NCBI RefSeq assembly: GCF_003065365.1
Contig: NZ_CP023276.1
Span: 1,860,001 to 1,924,000, forward strand
Source of the DNA: Polynucleobacter difficilis
GTDB lineage: Bacteria > Pseudomonadota > Gammaproteobacteria > Burkholderiales > Burkholderiaceae
Direction of reading: 5' to 3'
Length of the DNA: 64,000 bases
Below, piece after piece: positions 51,730 to 60,607 of the stretch (position 1 is the stretch's first letter; each line of letters starts with the position of its first letter). The position numbers and the translations under genes were made by a program. A model generated the notes under the pieces. It ran no database searches and was not told the DNA's origin. It saw only the letters and a program-made list of their open reading frames with translations.

Positions 51730-53201
51730 TATTTTTTGGCCTTTGCCGTTTTTTTGGCGGCTATTTTTTTGGTAGCCGTTTTTTTGCTGGCCACTGTCTT
51801 TTCTTGCTTCACCGGGCGCTGCCACTGGATCGATAATTGCTTGGCGCGCGATACCGTTAACTGATTAGCAGGCGCGTCTTTGGTCAAGGTTGTACCTGCA
51901 CCTAAAGTTGCTCCACGCCCAACTCGTACCGGGGCAACAAGCTGTGTATCGGAGCCAATAAAGACATCGTCCTCAATAATGGTTTGGTGTTTATTAACGC
52001 CATCGTAGTTGCAGGTAATGGTGCCCGCACCGATATTAACGCGTGCACCCACAATCGAATCACCAACATACGCCAAATGATTTGCTTTGCTATTGGAATC
52101 AATCTTGCTGTTCTTAACTTCAACAAAATTGCCAATGTGCACGTCATTCGCTAAATCAGCGCCAGGACGTAAGCGAGCATAGGGCCCAATAATCGAATTG
52201 ACTCCAACCACGGCGCCGTCTAAATGGCTAAATGCCTGGATCGTAACCTGCTTGCCAATTGTGCTATTACGGACGATGCAATAGGGGCCGACGCGTGTGC
52301 CGGAGTCCAGACTGACATTGCCCTCAAAAACACATCCCACATCGATGACCACATCCGAACCGCAGCTTAACTTACCGCGCACATCGATCCGTGCTGGATC
52401 AAGCAGAGTGACGCCTGTCTCCATTAATTGCATCGCAATCACATGCTGATGGGTGCGCTCTAACGCTGCCAATTGATCGCGGCTATTCACACCAACGGTC
52501 TCCCACTCAAAGTCTACTTGAGCTGTGCGAATGGGAACATTGTCTCGCGCAGCCATTGCAATCACATCCGTTAAGTAATACTCGCCTTGTGCATTGCTCG
52601 CCCGCAATGATTTCAGCCATTTCTTCAAGCGACCACTTGGCAACACCATGATGCCGGTATTAATTTCAGAAATATTCTTTTGTTGGCGATCCGCATCCTT
52701 TTCCTCAACGATACCCGTGACAGCACCTTCAGTGTCACGCAGGATACGGCCATACCCTGTTGGGTTATCCATTTGCTGCGTCAGTAAAGCAAGGGCGGAA
52801 TCACTTCCGCGCTTACCGTCGGCTAACTTTACTAAACGCATCAAGGTTTTTTTGGAAATTAAGGGAACATCGCCATAAAGCACCAAGGTGGGCTCATCTA
52901 AATCGAGCTTAGGCAGCGCTTGCAACAGCGCATGGCCGGTGCCTTTTTGCTCCTTTTGCATCACCGTCACTGCGTTAGCAAGCCCTGGATGGTCTTTTAG
53001 AATCTGCTCTAAGTAAGCAGTGATGGCACTTGCGCCATGGCCAATCACAACGATTGGTTTTGTTTTAGCCTTACCGACGAGCTGATTGGCAGTGACGAGA
53101 ACATGCTCTAGTAAGGGTTTACCGGCCAAAGTTTGCAAGACCTTCGGCAAAGCCGATTTCATCCGCTTTCCCTGCCCTGCAGCCAGTATGACAATATTCA
53201 T
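51729..53201 (-). CDS. glmU: bifunctional UDP-GlcNAc pyrophosphorylase/glucosamine-1-P acetyltransferase with basic tail
   Basis: GlmU carries out the last two steps to UDP-GlcNAc. The uridyltransferase half begins VILAAGQGKRMKSALPKVLQ; the C-terminal half is a left-handed beta helix (HLAYVGDSIVGARVNIGAGTITCNYDGVNKH). At 490 residues it is about 30 longer than usual because of a Lys/Ala/Thr-rich tail (ASKKTATKKIAAKKTAKAKK). That tail is encoded by several runs of six or seven A. TATAAT lies seven bases before the ATG, inside the last codons of ttcA. It shares one base with glmS. Confidence 0.97.
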   Translation of the reverse strand: MNIVILAAGQGKRMKSALPKVLQTLAGKPLLEHVLVTANQLVGKAKTKPIVVIGHGASAITAYLEQILKDHPGLANAVTVMQKEQKGTGHALLQALPKLDLDEPTLVLYGDVPLISKKTLMRLVKLADGKRGSDSALALLTQQMDNPTGYGRILRDTEGAVTGIVEEKDADRQQKNISEINTGIMVLPSGRLKKWLKSLRASNAQGEYYLTDVIAMAARDNVPIRTAQVDFEWETVGVNSRDQLAALERTHQHVIAMQLMETGVTLLDPARIDVRGKLSCGSDVVIDVGCVFEGNVSLDSGTRVGPYCIVRNSTIGKQVTIQAFSHLDGAVVGVNSIIGPYARLRPGADLANDVHIGNFVEVKNSKIDSNSKANHLAYVGDSIVGARVNIGAGTITCNYDGVNKHQTIIEDDVFIGSDTQLVAPVRVGRGATLGAGTTLTKDAPANQLTVSRAKQLSIQWQRPVKQEKTVASKKTATKKIAAKKTAKAKK

Positions 53202-53205
53202 GCGA

Positions 53206-54117
53206 TTAATTATAAACGCCGCGTATCAGGGTTCCGCAGGCTAATTCATCGAGTTCAGCCTCATCAATTCCACGATCGCCCGAGGATCTAGCCCCTAAAT
53301 TACCAAGGGCTCCACCAATACTGCCATCGACCTCTAAATTGGTGAAATCAAATGCCTCGCGGTCCATTAAATGGGACGGCACGATGTGGTGCATCGCCCG
53401 AAAGAGGTTTTCTACTCGGCCTGGGTGTTTCTTTTCCCAGTCGCGGAGCATTTGCTTCATCGCACCGCGCTGCAGATTAGGCTGGCTGCCACACAAATCG
53501 CATGGAATGATAGGGAACTGCATATCTTCAGCGTACCGCTCGAGTAGTTTTTCTGGAACATAAGCGAGCGGCCGAATCACGATGTGCTTTCCGTCGTCGG
53601 ATCGCAGCTTGGGCGGCATGCCCTTCAATTTGCCGGCATAAAATAGATTGAGCAATAGGGTTTCGAGAATATCGTCGCGGTGATGGCCAAGGGCAATCTT
53701 CGTTGCGCCCAATTCATCGGCAACCCGGTACAAAATGCCGCGACGTAAACGGGAGCATAAACCGCAGGTTGTCTTACCCTCCGGGATCACGCGCTTCACA
53801 ATACTGTAGGTGTCTTGCTCTTCAATGTGAAAGGGCACACCTAAGTTAGTTAAATAATTTGGTAGTGTTTCTGCTGGAAAATTTGGTTGCTTCTGATCTA
53901 AATTCACCGCAACGATTTCAAACTGAATTGGCGCCCGCTCGCGCAGCTTGAGCAGAATATCGAGCATGGCGTAGCTGTCTTTACCGCCAGAGACACAGAC
54001 CATGACTTTGTCACCATCCTCGATCATGCCAAAATCACCAATCGCCTGACCAACTAAGCGAGACAGTTTTTTCTCGAGTTTGTTTTCTTCAAACGCTACT
54101 TTGCGAGGATCGTTCAC
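53206..54117 (-). CDS. ttcA: tRNA 2-thiocytidine-32 synthetase TtcA
   Basis: TtcA thiolates C32 of certain tRNAs with ATP and an iron-sulfur cluster. The 303 residues have the PP-loop VCVSGGKDSYAMLDILL near 43 and the CxxC pairs in TTCGLCSRLRRG and IPCDLCGSQ. ALGHHRDDILETLLLNLFYAGKLKGMPP is also present. The start codon is GTG with AAGG nine bases upstream. It lies nine bases after folB. Confidence 0.96.
   Translation of the reverse strand: MNDPRKVAFEENKLEKKLSRLVGQAIGDFGMIEDGDKVMVCVSGGKDSYAMLDILLKLRERAPIQFEIVAVNLDQKQPNFPAETLPNYLTNLGVPFHIEEQDTYSIVKRVIPEGKTTCGLCSRLRRGILYRVADELGATKIALGHHRDDILETLLLNLFYAGKLKGMPPKLRSDDGKHIVIRPLAYVPEKLLERYAEDMQFPIIPCDLCGSQPNLQRGAMKQMLRDWEKKHPGRVENLFRAMHHIVPSHLMDREAFDFTNLEVDGSIGGALGNLGARSSGDRGIDEAELDELACGTLIRGVYN
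53209..53214 (-). promoter_or_regulatory. -10 box seven bases before the glmU ATG
   Basis: A perfect TATAAT sits in the final Tyr-Asn codons of ttcA, seven bases before the glmU ATG, which has no Shine-Dalgarno sequence. It may give glmU-glmS their own leaderless promoter. I find no good -35 at 16-18 bp, and the box could simply be coding sequence. Confidence 0.3.
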
Positions 54118-54126
54118 TGGCTTACC

Positions 54127-54528
54127 TTACCGTAACGAATCTTTGATGCGAAACACCTCAACGCCCACCGAGTGACAGTCGGAATAGACGTCTGGCTTTG
54201 CAGTGGAAACGCGGGCCGCTTTCACATTGGGGTGAGCCAGCATGGCAGCAACAATGTCGTCGCAGAGCGTTTCTTGTAAATGAATATGGCCTTTCTGGGC
54301 TCGGGTCCGAATGGTCTCGCGCATGAAGTCGTAATCGAGCACTTCATCCAAGGTATCTTTTGTTGGTGTGTTGAGCGTAAACGGAATGTACAGATCAATA
54401 TTTAGAATGACGCGTTGCTCTGCTTTTTTCTCAAAGTCATGCACACCGATATTGATGTAAATCTCATAATCCCGCAGAAACAAACGGCGGCAATCGAGTA
54501 AGGAGGGGTGCTGCATCGCATCTAGCAT
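54127..54528 (-). CDS. folB: dihydroneopterin aldolase
   Basis: FolB converts dihydroneopterin to the hydroxymethylpterin precursor of folate. The 133-residue reading contains RRLFLRDYEIYINIGVHDFEKKAEQRVILNIDLYI and the catalytic region TLDEVLDYDFMRETI. DSLR is at the end. Starts at 54528 or 54516 are both plausible; neither has a strong ribosome site. A longer frame to 54561 would overlap the upstream SDR gene. The adjacent FolM-like gene acts on related pterins. Confidence 0.9.
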   Translation of the reverse strand: MLDAMQHPSLLDCRRLFLRDYEIYINIGVHDFEKKAEQRVILNIDLYIPFTLNTPTKDTLDEVLDYDFMRETIRTRAQKGHIHLQETLCDDIVAAMLAHPNVKAARVSTAKPDVYSDCHSVGVEVFRIKDSLR

Positions 54529-54538
54529 TCTGTAAAGC

Positions 54539-55360
54539 CTATTTAGTTTTAAACATAACATCGCGTGATGATGGCATTAAATGCTGGCCTCCATCGACGT
54601 AAATCGTTGTACCCGTAATCGCATTTGACTCTGCAATAAAAACAGCCGTCTTTGCAATATCGATTGGAGTGGATGAGCGCTTTAATGGCGTCATTGTATG
54701 GGCAGCTTTAAAGCCCTCCTCAGACTGCGGCCCCGATGGCAAGGAAATGCCGGGCGCCAATCCAACAACACGCAGATGGGGGGCAAAATCCATCGCCATC
54801 ATCTGGCTCGCACATTCCAGCGCGCTCTTCGATACGGTGTATGAAAAATAATCGGGATTGAGATTAATGAGCTTCTGATCGAGCAGCTGGATCACTGCCG
54901 GAATATCACCACCAGACGTAGAATCGACTGCCTTGGATTTTTGCTGTCCGTAGAGCAACTGCGCCAAGAGGACTGGCGCCAAGACATTCACTTGCATCAT
55001 CTTCTGAAAAAAGGCCGCGTTAATCAGCTGTGGCTCTGCACTAGCTCGGTCGTACTCAAACTGTGAGGCGCTATTGACGATGCAATCCAGCGCGCCCATA
55101 TTGGTTGTAACGGCATAAAATAGGGTAGTAATTTCTGACTCGCTGGCTAAATCGGTCTGAAATGCCATTGCCCTTGAGCCTAATTTCTGAATCGCAGCAA
55201 CCGTTTCATCGGCTTCTGCTTTTGACTTCCCATAATGAACGGCCACATCCCAGCCTTGTTCTGCAAAATGAATAGCAATAGCCTGCCCCACGCGCTTTGC
55301 AGCGCCGGTGACCAAAACGCATTTTTTGGCCTTGGGTGAGGTGGAAGAGCTTGAATTCAC
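54539..55360 (-). CDS. FolM/pteridine-reductase-like SDR
   Basis: The 273-residue SDR carries VLVTGAAKRVGQAIAIHF. Its TGxxxRxG cofactor motif (Arg in place of the common Gly) marks pteridine reductases and FolM among SDRs. The catalytic pair is in DYFSYTVSKSALE. Together with the neighbouring folB this suggests reduction of dihydromonapterin or dihydrofolate. A generic keto-reductase remains possible. GTG is the start, preceded by AAGAGA. It is divergent from the MidA-like gene. Confidence 0.85.
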   Translation of the reverse strand: MNSSSSTSPKAKKCVLVTGAAKRVGQAIAIHFAEQGWDVAVHYGKSKAEADETVAAIQKLGSRAMAFQTDLASESEITTLFYAVTTNMGALDCIVNSASQFEYDRASAEPQLINAAFFQKMMQVNVLAPVLLAQLLYGQQKSKAVDSTSGGDIPAVIQLLDQKLINLNPDYFSYTVSKSALECASQMMAMDFAPHLRVVGLAPGISLPSGPQSEEGFKAAHTMTPLKRSSTPIDIAKTAVFIAESNAITGTTIYVDGGQHLMPSSRDVMFKTK

Positions 55361-55384
55361 GTTTTTCTCTTAGACTAGCGAGTT

Positions 55385-56569
55385 ATGGATATTACCTTGA
55401 CCGACACCGAAAAAGCGCATAGCGCGCGCTTAAGCGCGGAAATTGCCCTGGAAGTTGCATCGCATGGGGGTTACTTGCCCTTTTCGCGCTACATGGAGAT
55501 GGCTTTATACCAAGCTAGTAGCGGCTACTATAGCGCCGGTGCGCATAAACTGGGGAGTGGCGGGGACTTCACTACCGCCCCAGAGATTAGCCCTTTTTTT
55601 GGCATGGCCCTGACCAACGCCATCCTGCCGGTCTTAGAGACCTACCGCTCTCAAGGCAAACCCACCCGCATTCTTGAGTTTGGTGCTGGAACCGGTAAGT
55701 TAGCTGCGTCCATCCTTGGTCGCCTAAGGGAGCTCGATTTTCCCTTAGATCACTATGGCATTCTCGAAATCGCCCCCGATTTAGCGCAGCGTCAGCGTAC
55801 CTTGTTAGAAGAATCAAAAAACGAACTGCAGTATTCAACCGCAATCGAGTGGCTCAGCACGCTGCCAAGCCAGTTTGAGGGGGTCATCATTGCAAATGAA
55901 GTGCTCGATGCGATGCCGTGTGAACGCATTGTTTACCAAAATGGAGAATGGCACCAGCAAGGGGTAGTCATTCAGAATGGCTCCCTTGCTTTAGAGAGCG
56001 GACCAGTTGTCGATCGGCAACTATTACCAGACTATCTTCTGACCCACTCCTTTTCAGAAGGCTACACCACCGAAATCAATCCACAAAGTGAAGCATGGAT
56101 GACGGCTGTAACTCAGGCGCTAACGAGCGGTCTTTTTATTACGCTGGATTATGGATTTCCGGCGAGCGAGTTTTTTCACCCACAGCGTGAGCAAGGGACA
56201 TTGATGGCTCACCATCGCCACCATACCATTACAGATCCACTCTATCTGCCGGGCCTGTGCGATCTAACAAGCCATGTGGAGTGGTCATCCATTTCGAGCG
56301 CATCCCTTACTGGTGGAGCGGACGAAATCTATTTCAATAACCAAGGCAACTTCTTATTAGAAGCAGGTATTGGTGATTTGGTTTTGGAGAAAATGGATCC
56401 GGCTAACGCGACTGCTTTTTTACCGGTCTCCAATGCCTTACAAAAATTGTTATCAGAAGCCGAGATGGGAGAGCTTTTTAAGGTCTTTGCATTCAAAAAG
56501 AATCTGCCCGGACTCTCACTAGACATGCTTCCAGGCTTAGGCGGCCGTAACCGACTCCACAGCCTGTAA
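55385..56569 (+). CDS. class I SAM methyltransferase, MidA/NDUFAF7 family (COG1565)
   Basis: In mitochondria NDUFAF7 methylates an arginine of a complex I subunit. The 394-residue homologue has FSRYMEMALYQASSGYYSAG near 38, DFTTAPEISPFFGMALTNAIL, SAM motif ILEFGAGTGKLAASIL near 100, and VIIANEVLDAMPCERIV. The substrate in bacteria is not established. It is interesting that an NDUFA9-like gene lies just beyond cca. Its 3' end overlaps the convergent cca gene by 33 bases. Confidence 0.9.
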   Translation: MDITLTDTEKAHSARLSAEIALEVASHGGYLPFSRYMEMALYQASSGYYSAGAHKLGSGGDFTTAPEISPFFGMALTNAILPVLETYRSQGKPTRILEFGAGTGKLAASILGRLRELDFPLDHYGILEIAPDLAQRQRTLLEESKNELQYSTAIEWLSTLPSQFEGVIIANEVLDAMPCERIVYQNGEWHQQGVVIQNGSLALESGPVVDRQLLPDYLLTHSFSEGYTTEINPQSEAWMTAVTQALTSGLFITLDYGFPASEFFHPQREQGTLMAHHRHHTITDPLYLPGLCDLTSHVEWSSISSASLTGGADEIYFNNQGNFLLEAGIGDLVLEKMDPANATAFLPVSNALQKLLSEAEMGELFKVFAFKKNLPGLSLDMLPGLGGRNRLHSL

Positions 56570-57670
56570 TCGCGCAGCATCGATTGCGGAGCGAATGCAT
56601 TCGCCCTGCTGTTGCTCTGCTGCCGAAAGACGCTGAATAATAGCCTGACTATCGATGGCCAAAGCTGCTACTAGGCCAGCGCTGATCCGCCGTACCTGAA
56701 AACCCAAAACACTGGCCAGCGCGATTAGTTTTTCTGCGCGCTCGGGCTTACGCCACGCATCGGCTCGGTTAAACCAGGCCAAAATGTCACCTGCGCTATA
56801 GCCTTGCTTTGTCACGCGTTTTTTTAGCGCTGAGAATAGTTCTGCAAAATCCCGGGTACCATGTGGCATGCGGGTTGTTTCGGACCATTGCCGAATAGCG
56901 TCTTTACTGAGATCAGCCAATAGCACTGCACAAACGGAATCAACGTCTGCTGCTTTGTTTGCTGCTAACAAATCAAGGTCACTGGCCAATTGTTTTTTGA
57001 GTTGCGGATTCCTGCAAATTGCAATCAATTGCTGGGGTAGGAATTGATCTGCAGCGCCAGTCTCCAAAAGAACTTCAAGCATGCGCAGCGGATCAGCTGA
57101 ACGCATACCGCGATCAAGCTCTTGCCATACGCGCTCAAGGGATAGCGCCGACAACTCACCCGACTGCACAATGGCGCGCAGCGCCTCTTGTGTTTCAGCT
57201 GCAATCGTAAAGTTTGGAAAGCGCGCAGCAAACCGAGCAATGCGCAATAAACGCAAAGGGTCTTCTGCAAATGCGGCGGAAACATGCCGAAATACTTTTG
57301 CTTGAATGTCGTTTTGCCCGCCATACGGATCAATGATGGGACCGACTCGCGCGCCAGTGTCATCGACGCGCTGGGCCATGGCATTGATGGTGAGGTCGCG
57401 CCGTTGTAAATCCTGTTCTAAGGTGACCGATGGGTCGGCATAAAAATGAAATCCCTGGTAACCGATGCCTGTCTTTCGTTCGGTCCGAGCTAAAGCGTAT
57501 TCGGCATGGGTTTGGGGATGTAAAAAGACTGGAAAGTCTTTACCAACCGGCTGGTAACCCAGCGCAATCATTTCCTCTGCACTACTTCCAACTACGACGT
57601 AATCAATATCGTTCACCGGGATACCCATTACCGCATCCCGTATTGCTCCGCCAACGGCGTATATGTTCAA
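56537..57670 (-). CDS. cca: CCA-adding tRNA nucleotidyltransferase
   Basis: The enzyme builds or repairs the tRNA 3' CCA. The 377 residues start with the class II nucleotidyltransferase head YAVGGAIRDAVMGIPVNDIDYVVVG (metal-binding DID). RRDLTINAMAQ and EDPLRLLRIARFAARF follow. The C-terminal HD domain of the E. coli enzyme is missing, giving the shorter form seen in many betaproteobacteria. It overlaps midA-like convergently by 33 bases and the NDUFA9-like gene by four. Confidence 0.95.
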   Translation of the reverse strand: MNIYAVGGAIRDAVMGIPVNDIDYVVVGSSAEEMIALGYQPVGKDFPVFLHPQTHAEYALARTERKTGIGYQGFHFYADPSVTLEQDLQRRDLTINAMAQRVDDTGARVGPIIDPYGGQNDIQAKVFRHVSAAFAEDPLRLLRIARFAARFPNFTIAAETQEALRAIVQSGELSALSLERVWQELDRGMRSADPLRMLEVLLETGAADQFLPQQLIAICRNPQLKKQLASDLDLLAANKAADVDSVCAVLLADLSKDAIRQWSETTRMPHGTRDFAELFSALKKRVTKQGYSAGDILAWFNRADAWRKPERAEKLIALASVLGFQVRRISAGLVAALAIDSQAIIQRLSAAEQQQGECIRSAIDAARLQAVESVTAA

Positions 57671-58578
57671 GCCAACAGACTCCGAATGGATTGACGCGAT
57701 ATGCCGAAGGTGGTGATCAGATCATCTGCTGCTGTCGGCGGCAATACATTGGGTAACTGCATGGATGCAATGTTGTCACGCGACATCAAGGTGGGCACCG
57801 GCAGGAATTCAAACATCAATGCTTGTAGGTAACCGACGACGGCCGGCATTGGAATAACCCGCGTCGTGGTTTGCGCCTTTAAGGCCGCAAAACGTACCAG
57901 CTCTGCCATGCTGAGCACTTCAGGCCCAACCAAAGAATAGGTTTGGTGGATGGTTTGCTTCATCGTGATGGAGGCAACAAAGGCAGCAGCCACATCATTG
58001 ACGCTCACTGGCTGAAAGAGCGCCTGCGAATTTGCCAAGGGAATGACTGGGAAAACTTTTGCTAGGTTAGCAAACAGATTAATGAATTGATCCTCTTGCC
58101 CAAAAATGACGGAAGGTCTAAAGATAGTCCAATCCAATCCGCTGGCCCGGACTGCAGCTTCACCATCGCCTTTGCTCCGTTGGTACATCGATGGGCCATG
58201 TGAGTCCGCGCCCAATGCGCTCATATGCAAATAGCGCTTGATGCCATTGGCTTTCATTGCAGCTATACAACTCTTTGGGAGCAACACATGGGCGCGCTCA
58301 AATACTTTGCCATACGGTGTGGCTGGACGATCATGCAAAACACCAACTAAGTTAATCACGGTACCGCTTGGCTTAACCTGGCTACATAAGTCATTTAAGG
58401 TGGTCTGATCATTGACGTCGGCTTGAATCAGATGAACGCTGGGCAGCAAACGAAAATCCCGCGCCGCCGCCAAATGGCGCGTTGGCAATAAAACCGAATA
58501 GCCCTCGCGTTGCAGTCTGCGCAACAGCACACTGCCCACAAATCCATTACCACCAATGACTAGGACATCGTATTTCAT
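57667..58578 (-). CDS. NDUFA9-like NAD(P)-binding epimerase-family protein
   Basis: The 303-residue atypical SDR has the NAD motif VLVIGGNGFVGSVLLRRLQ. It also has INLVGVLHDRPATPYGKVFERAHV and YQRSKGDGEAAVRASGLDWTIFRPSVIFG. The Tyr-Lys pair is YQRSK. Relatives are a complex I accessory subunit in mitochondria; in bacteria the role is unclear. It is linked by four-base overlaps to slt upstream and cca downstream. Confidence 0.88.
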   Translation of the reverse strand: MKYDVLVIGGNGFVGSVLLRRLQREGYSVLLPTRHLAAARDFRLLPSVHLIQADVNDQTTLNDLCSQVKPSGTVINLVGVLHDRPATPYGKVFERAHVLLPKSCIAAMKANGIKRYLHMSALGADSHGPSMYQRSKGDGEAAVRASGLDWTIFRPSVIFGQEDQFINLFANLAKVFPVIPLANSQALFQPVSVNDVAAAFVASITMKQTIHQTYSLVGPEVLSMAELVRFAALKAQTTTRVIPMPAVVGYLQALMFEFLPVPTLMSRDNIASMQLPNVLPPTAADDLITTFGISRQSIRSLLA

Positions 58579-60545
58579 GGCAACTCACTTTGAATTGCAG
58601 CCTTGGGGGTAATAGTTCCAAGGCGCTGTTTTAAAGAAATAGTTTGGCCAGACATCACGCCTGAGTAATAGCTGGCATTGGACATTACATTTTTTACGTA
58701 GACTCTTGTTTCATGAAAGGGTATTGTCTCTGCAAAAATTGCGCCCTCAACGGGAGCATTTAAGCGCTCGCGCCATAACTTAGAACGGGACGGGCCGGCA
58801 TTGTAGGCTGCCGATGCCAATACCCACGATCCATCTAAATCCGTCAACACCATATTGAGGTAATTACTTCCCAAAGTTAAATTGGTGTTCGTGTCTTTTA
58901 ACTTTTCTTGCGTATATGAGGTCATGCCAATTTTCTTGGCAACGTATTTAGCTGTATTCGGCATGACTTGCATTAAACCCGAGGCACCTACGGAAGAAGT
59001 GGCATTCATAATGAAGCGCGACTCCTGCCGAATTAATCCATAAGCCCACGCTAAATTGAGATCAATTTGGCGGGCAATGGGAGTTAGCTCATCGCGGTAG
59101 GGGGTTGGAAAGCGCAAGGTGAAGTCATGCTCCATCTTAGTTCGATCTGCCGTATTGACGGTCCGATCATAGAGCTGGATGCGTTTGGCGTATTCGGCAG
59201 CAGCTAAGAGCTCTTTATCGCTCATGCCGCGCAACTCCCAATTCCATTCGCGATTGCCCTCAAAGCGTAAATTCATGGCATAGAAACGCTCACCACGAAT
59301 AAAGCCTTTGCGCTCTGCCATGGGCTTGATCTCTTGATCGGTTACCCGAACTCGCGTTGGAATTTGGGTTTTCTTGCCAAGCTCTTCGCGCGCCAATTGC
59401 CCATAAAAATTAAATTGGTCATGAATAAGCTCATACTGCTCTTTGCCCTTGGCAGCTTGCCCAGTAGCCTCGAGTGCGCGCCCATACCAATACGTCCAGG
59501 CAGGATCTTTTGACCGCACTGCAGGATTCATGGTTTCAATCGCATCCCGTACCAAGGGCCAATCCTGGGCACGCAGTGCTGCTCGCACTTTCCACTCTTG
59601 GCTCTCGGTCGAGAGCAGTTCACTAAAACCTAGGTCGTGCTGCATCCGGAAAACATCATCTGCCCTGAGGTCTTGGCGCTTGGCCAAAAACTGGCCAATG
59701 ACACCCCACCCTGCTGCTTGGTTTTCTTTGCTGTAACGTGCAGCACTTTGCGAAAAATCGCGATAGGCTTTTACTGGGTCTGCTCGTGCTGCCTTCACAA
59801 TCTCGCCAATCGGATCTTCTCCCGCCATTTTGCGGCCCATGGTCTCAAGTCCCATTTCGGCAGCACTACGGCCATAAGCCTTTGCTTCGGCTGGCGTAAT
59901 GGCTCCGGCATTCAATAACAAGGGCACCAACTCCTGACAACCTTGACCATAAAACTTAGGATCTAACATGACGAGTCGTGCGTCGTGCGCGGTCTTTGCT
60001 GCAATTTCACCCTGGGCCAAACGGGATTGCAGGGCGTAGCATTTCACTGAAGTGTCATCGTCTAATACAAATTTTGGGTATTCCGCATCAAACGCACGCC
60101 AGTCTTTGCGCTTTCCCAGTACCAGCAACCAGTCATTGCGCATACGGTCCGCTAAGGCAGTCCCCTCATGCTTACTCAAAAATCCCAACACCTGGCTGTC
60201 CGCGTTTGTCTCGGCGCGCGCCATACCGCCCGCATCAAAGAGTTGAGGCTTAATCTTGAAGTACTCGACGTAATCGCCCATGGTGTAATTGGGCAAAATA
60301 GCAGCAAGCTGCTGAGCACGCGGAGCATCGTTTTTACGGGCAGCCTCCCGCAACTCAATGAATGTTCTGTCTGCCTCAGTCAACTCCAGTGGAGCATTGG
60401 CTGGTTTCGTCGGTTTTTTAGCCTGCACACTCTGCTGAGCAATGAAAAGCCCGCAACAGATCAAAATGGCTGTTAGCATCCACCTGAGGGAGGGGATGAG
60501 GGGCAGTGCTGCAAAAAGTCGATCAGTGCAAATAAATGGCTTCAT
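58575..60545 (-). CDS. slt: soluble lytic murein transglycosylase (Slt70-like)
   Basis: Slt cleaves peptidoglycan glycan strands to anhydro-muropeptides in the periplasm. The 656 residues have a signal segment (WMLTAILICCGLFIAQQSVQA) and a long alpha-helical U domain. The lysozyme-like C-terminal domain has the catalytic glutamate near 508 in GLIRQESRF followed by SSVGASGLMQVMPNTA and ASAAYNAGPSRSKLW. It heads the slt-NDUFA9-cca series. TAGACT is six bases before the ATG. Confidence 0.95.
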   Translation of the reverse strand: MKPFICTDRLFAALPLIPSLRWMLTAILICCGLFIAQQSVQAKKPTKPANAPLELTEADRTFIELREAARKNDAPRAQQLAAILPNYTMGDYVEYFKIKPQLFDAGGMARAETNADSQVLGFLSKHEGTALADRMRNDWLLVLGKRKDWRAFDAEYPKFVLDDDTSVKCYALQSRLAQGEIAAKTAHDARLVMLDPKFYGQGCQELVPLLLNAGAITPAEAKAYGRSAAEMGLETMGRKMAGEDPIGEIVKAARADPVKAYRDFSQSAARYSKENQAAGWGVIGQFLAKRQDLRADDVFRMQHDLGFSELLSTESQEWKVRAALRAQDWPLVRDAIETMNPAVRSKDPAWTYWYGRALEATGQAAKGKEQYELIHDQFNFYGQLAREELGKKTQIPTRVRVTDQEIKPMAERKGFIRGERFYAMNLRFEGNREWNWELRGMSDKELLAAAEYAKRIQLYDRTVNTADRTKMEHDFTLRFPTPYRDELTPIARQIDLNLAWAYGLIRQESRFIMNATSSVGASGLMQVMPNTAKYVAKKIGMTSYTQEKLKDTNTNLTLGSNYLNMVLTDLDGSWVLASAAYNAGPSRSKLWRERLNAPVEGAIFAETIPFHETRVYVKNVMSNASYYSGVMSGQTISLKQRLGTITPKAAIQSELP

Positions 60546-60551
60546 CCCTAT

Positions 60552-60602
60552 AGTCTAACTTTTATTTGTTTTTTCATTCATAGCACGCTTGCTTGATACT
60601 AT
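60552..60602. promoter_or_regulatory. divergent leaderless-type -10 hexamers of slt and 5-FCL genes
   Basis: On the minus strand TAGACT (60552-60557) is six bases before the slt ATG. On the plus strand TACTAT (60597-60602) is five bases before the ATG at 60608. Each matches TATAAT at four of six positions, and neither start has a properly spaced ribosome site. Confidence 0.3.
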
Positions 60603-60607
60603 TTCGT

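Noticed and set aside
51730..51825. 32-codon extension of glmS
   Set aside because: It would bury the N-terminal catalytic cysteine and is antiparallel-free readthrough of the glmU 3' end.
60546..60607. Possible 6S RNA beside the 5-FTHF cyclo-ligase gene
   Set aside because: The gene neighbour is right for enterobacteria, but 62 bp cannot hold a 180-base RNA.
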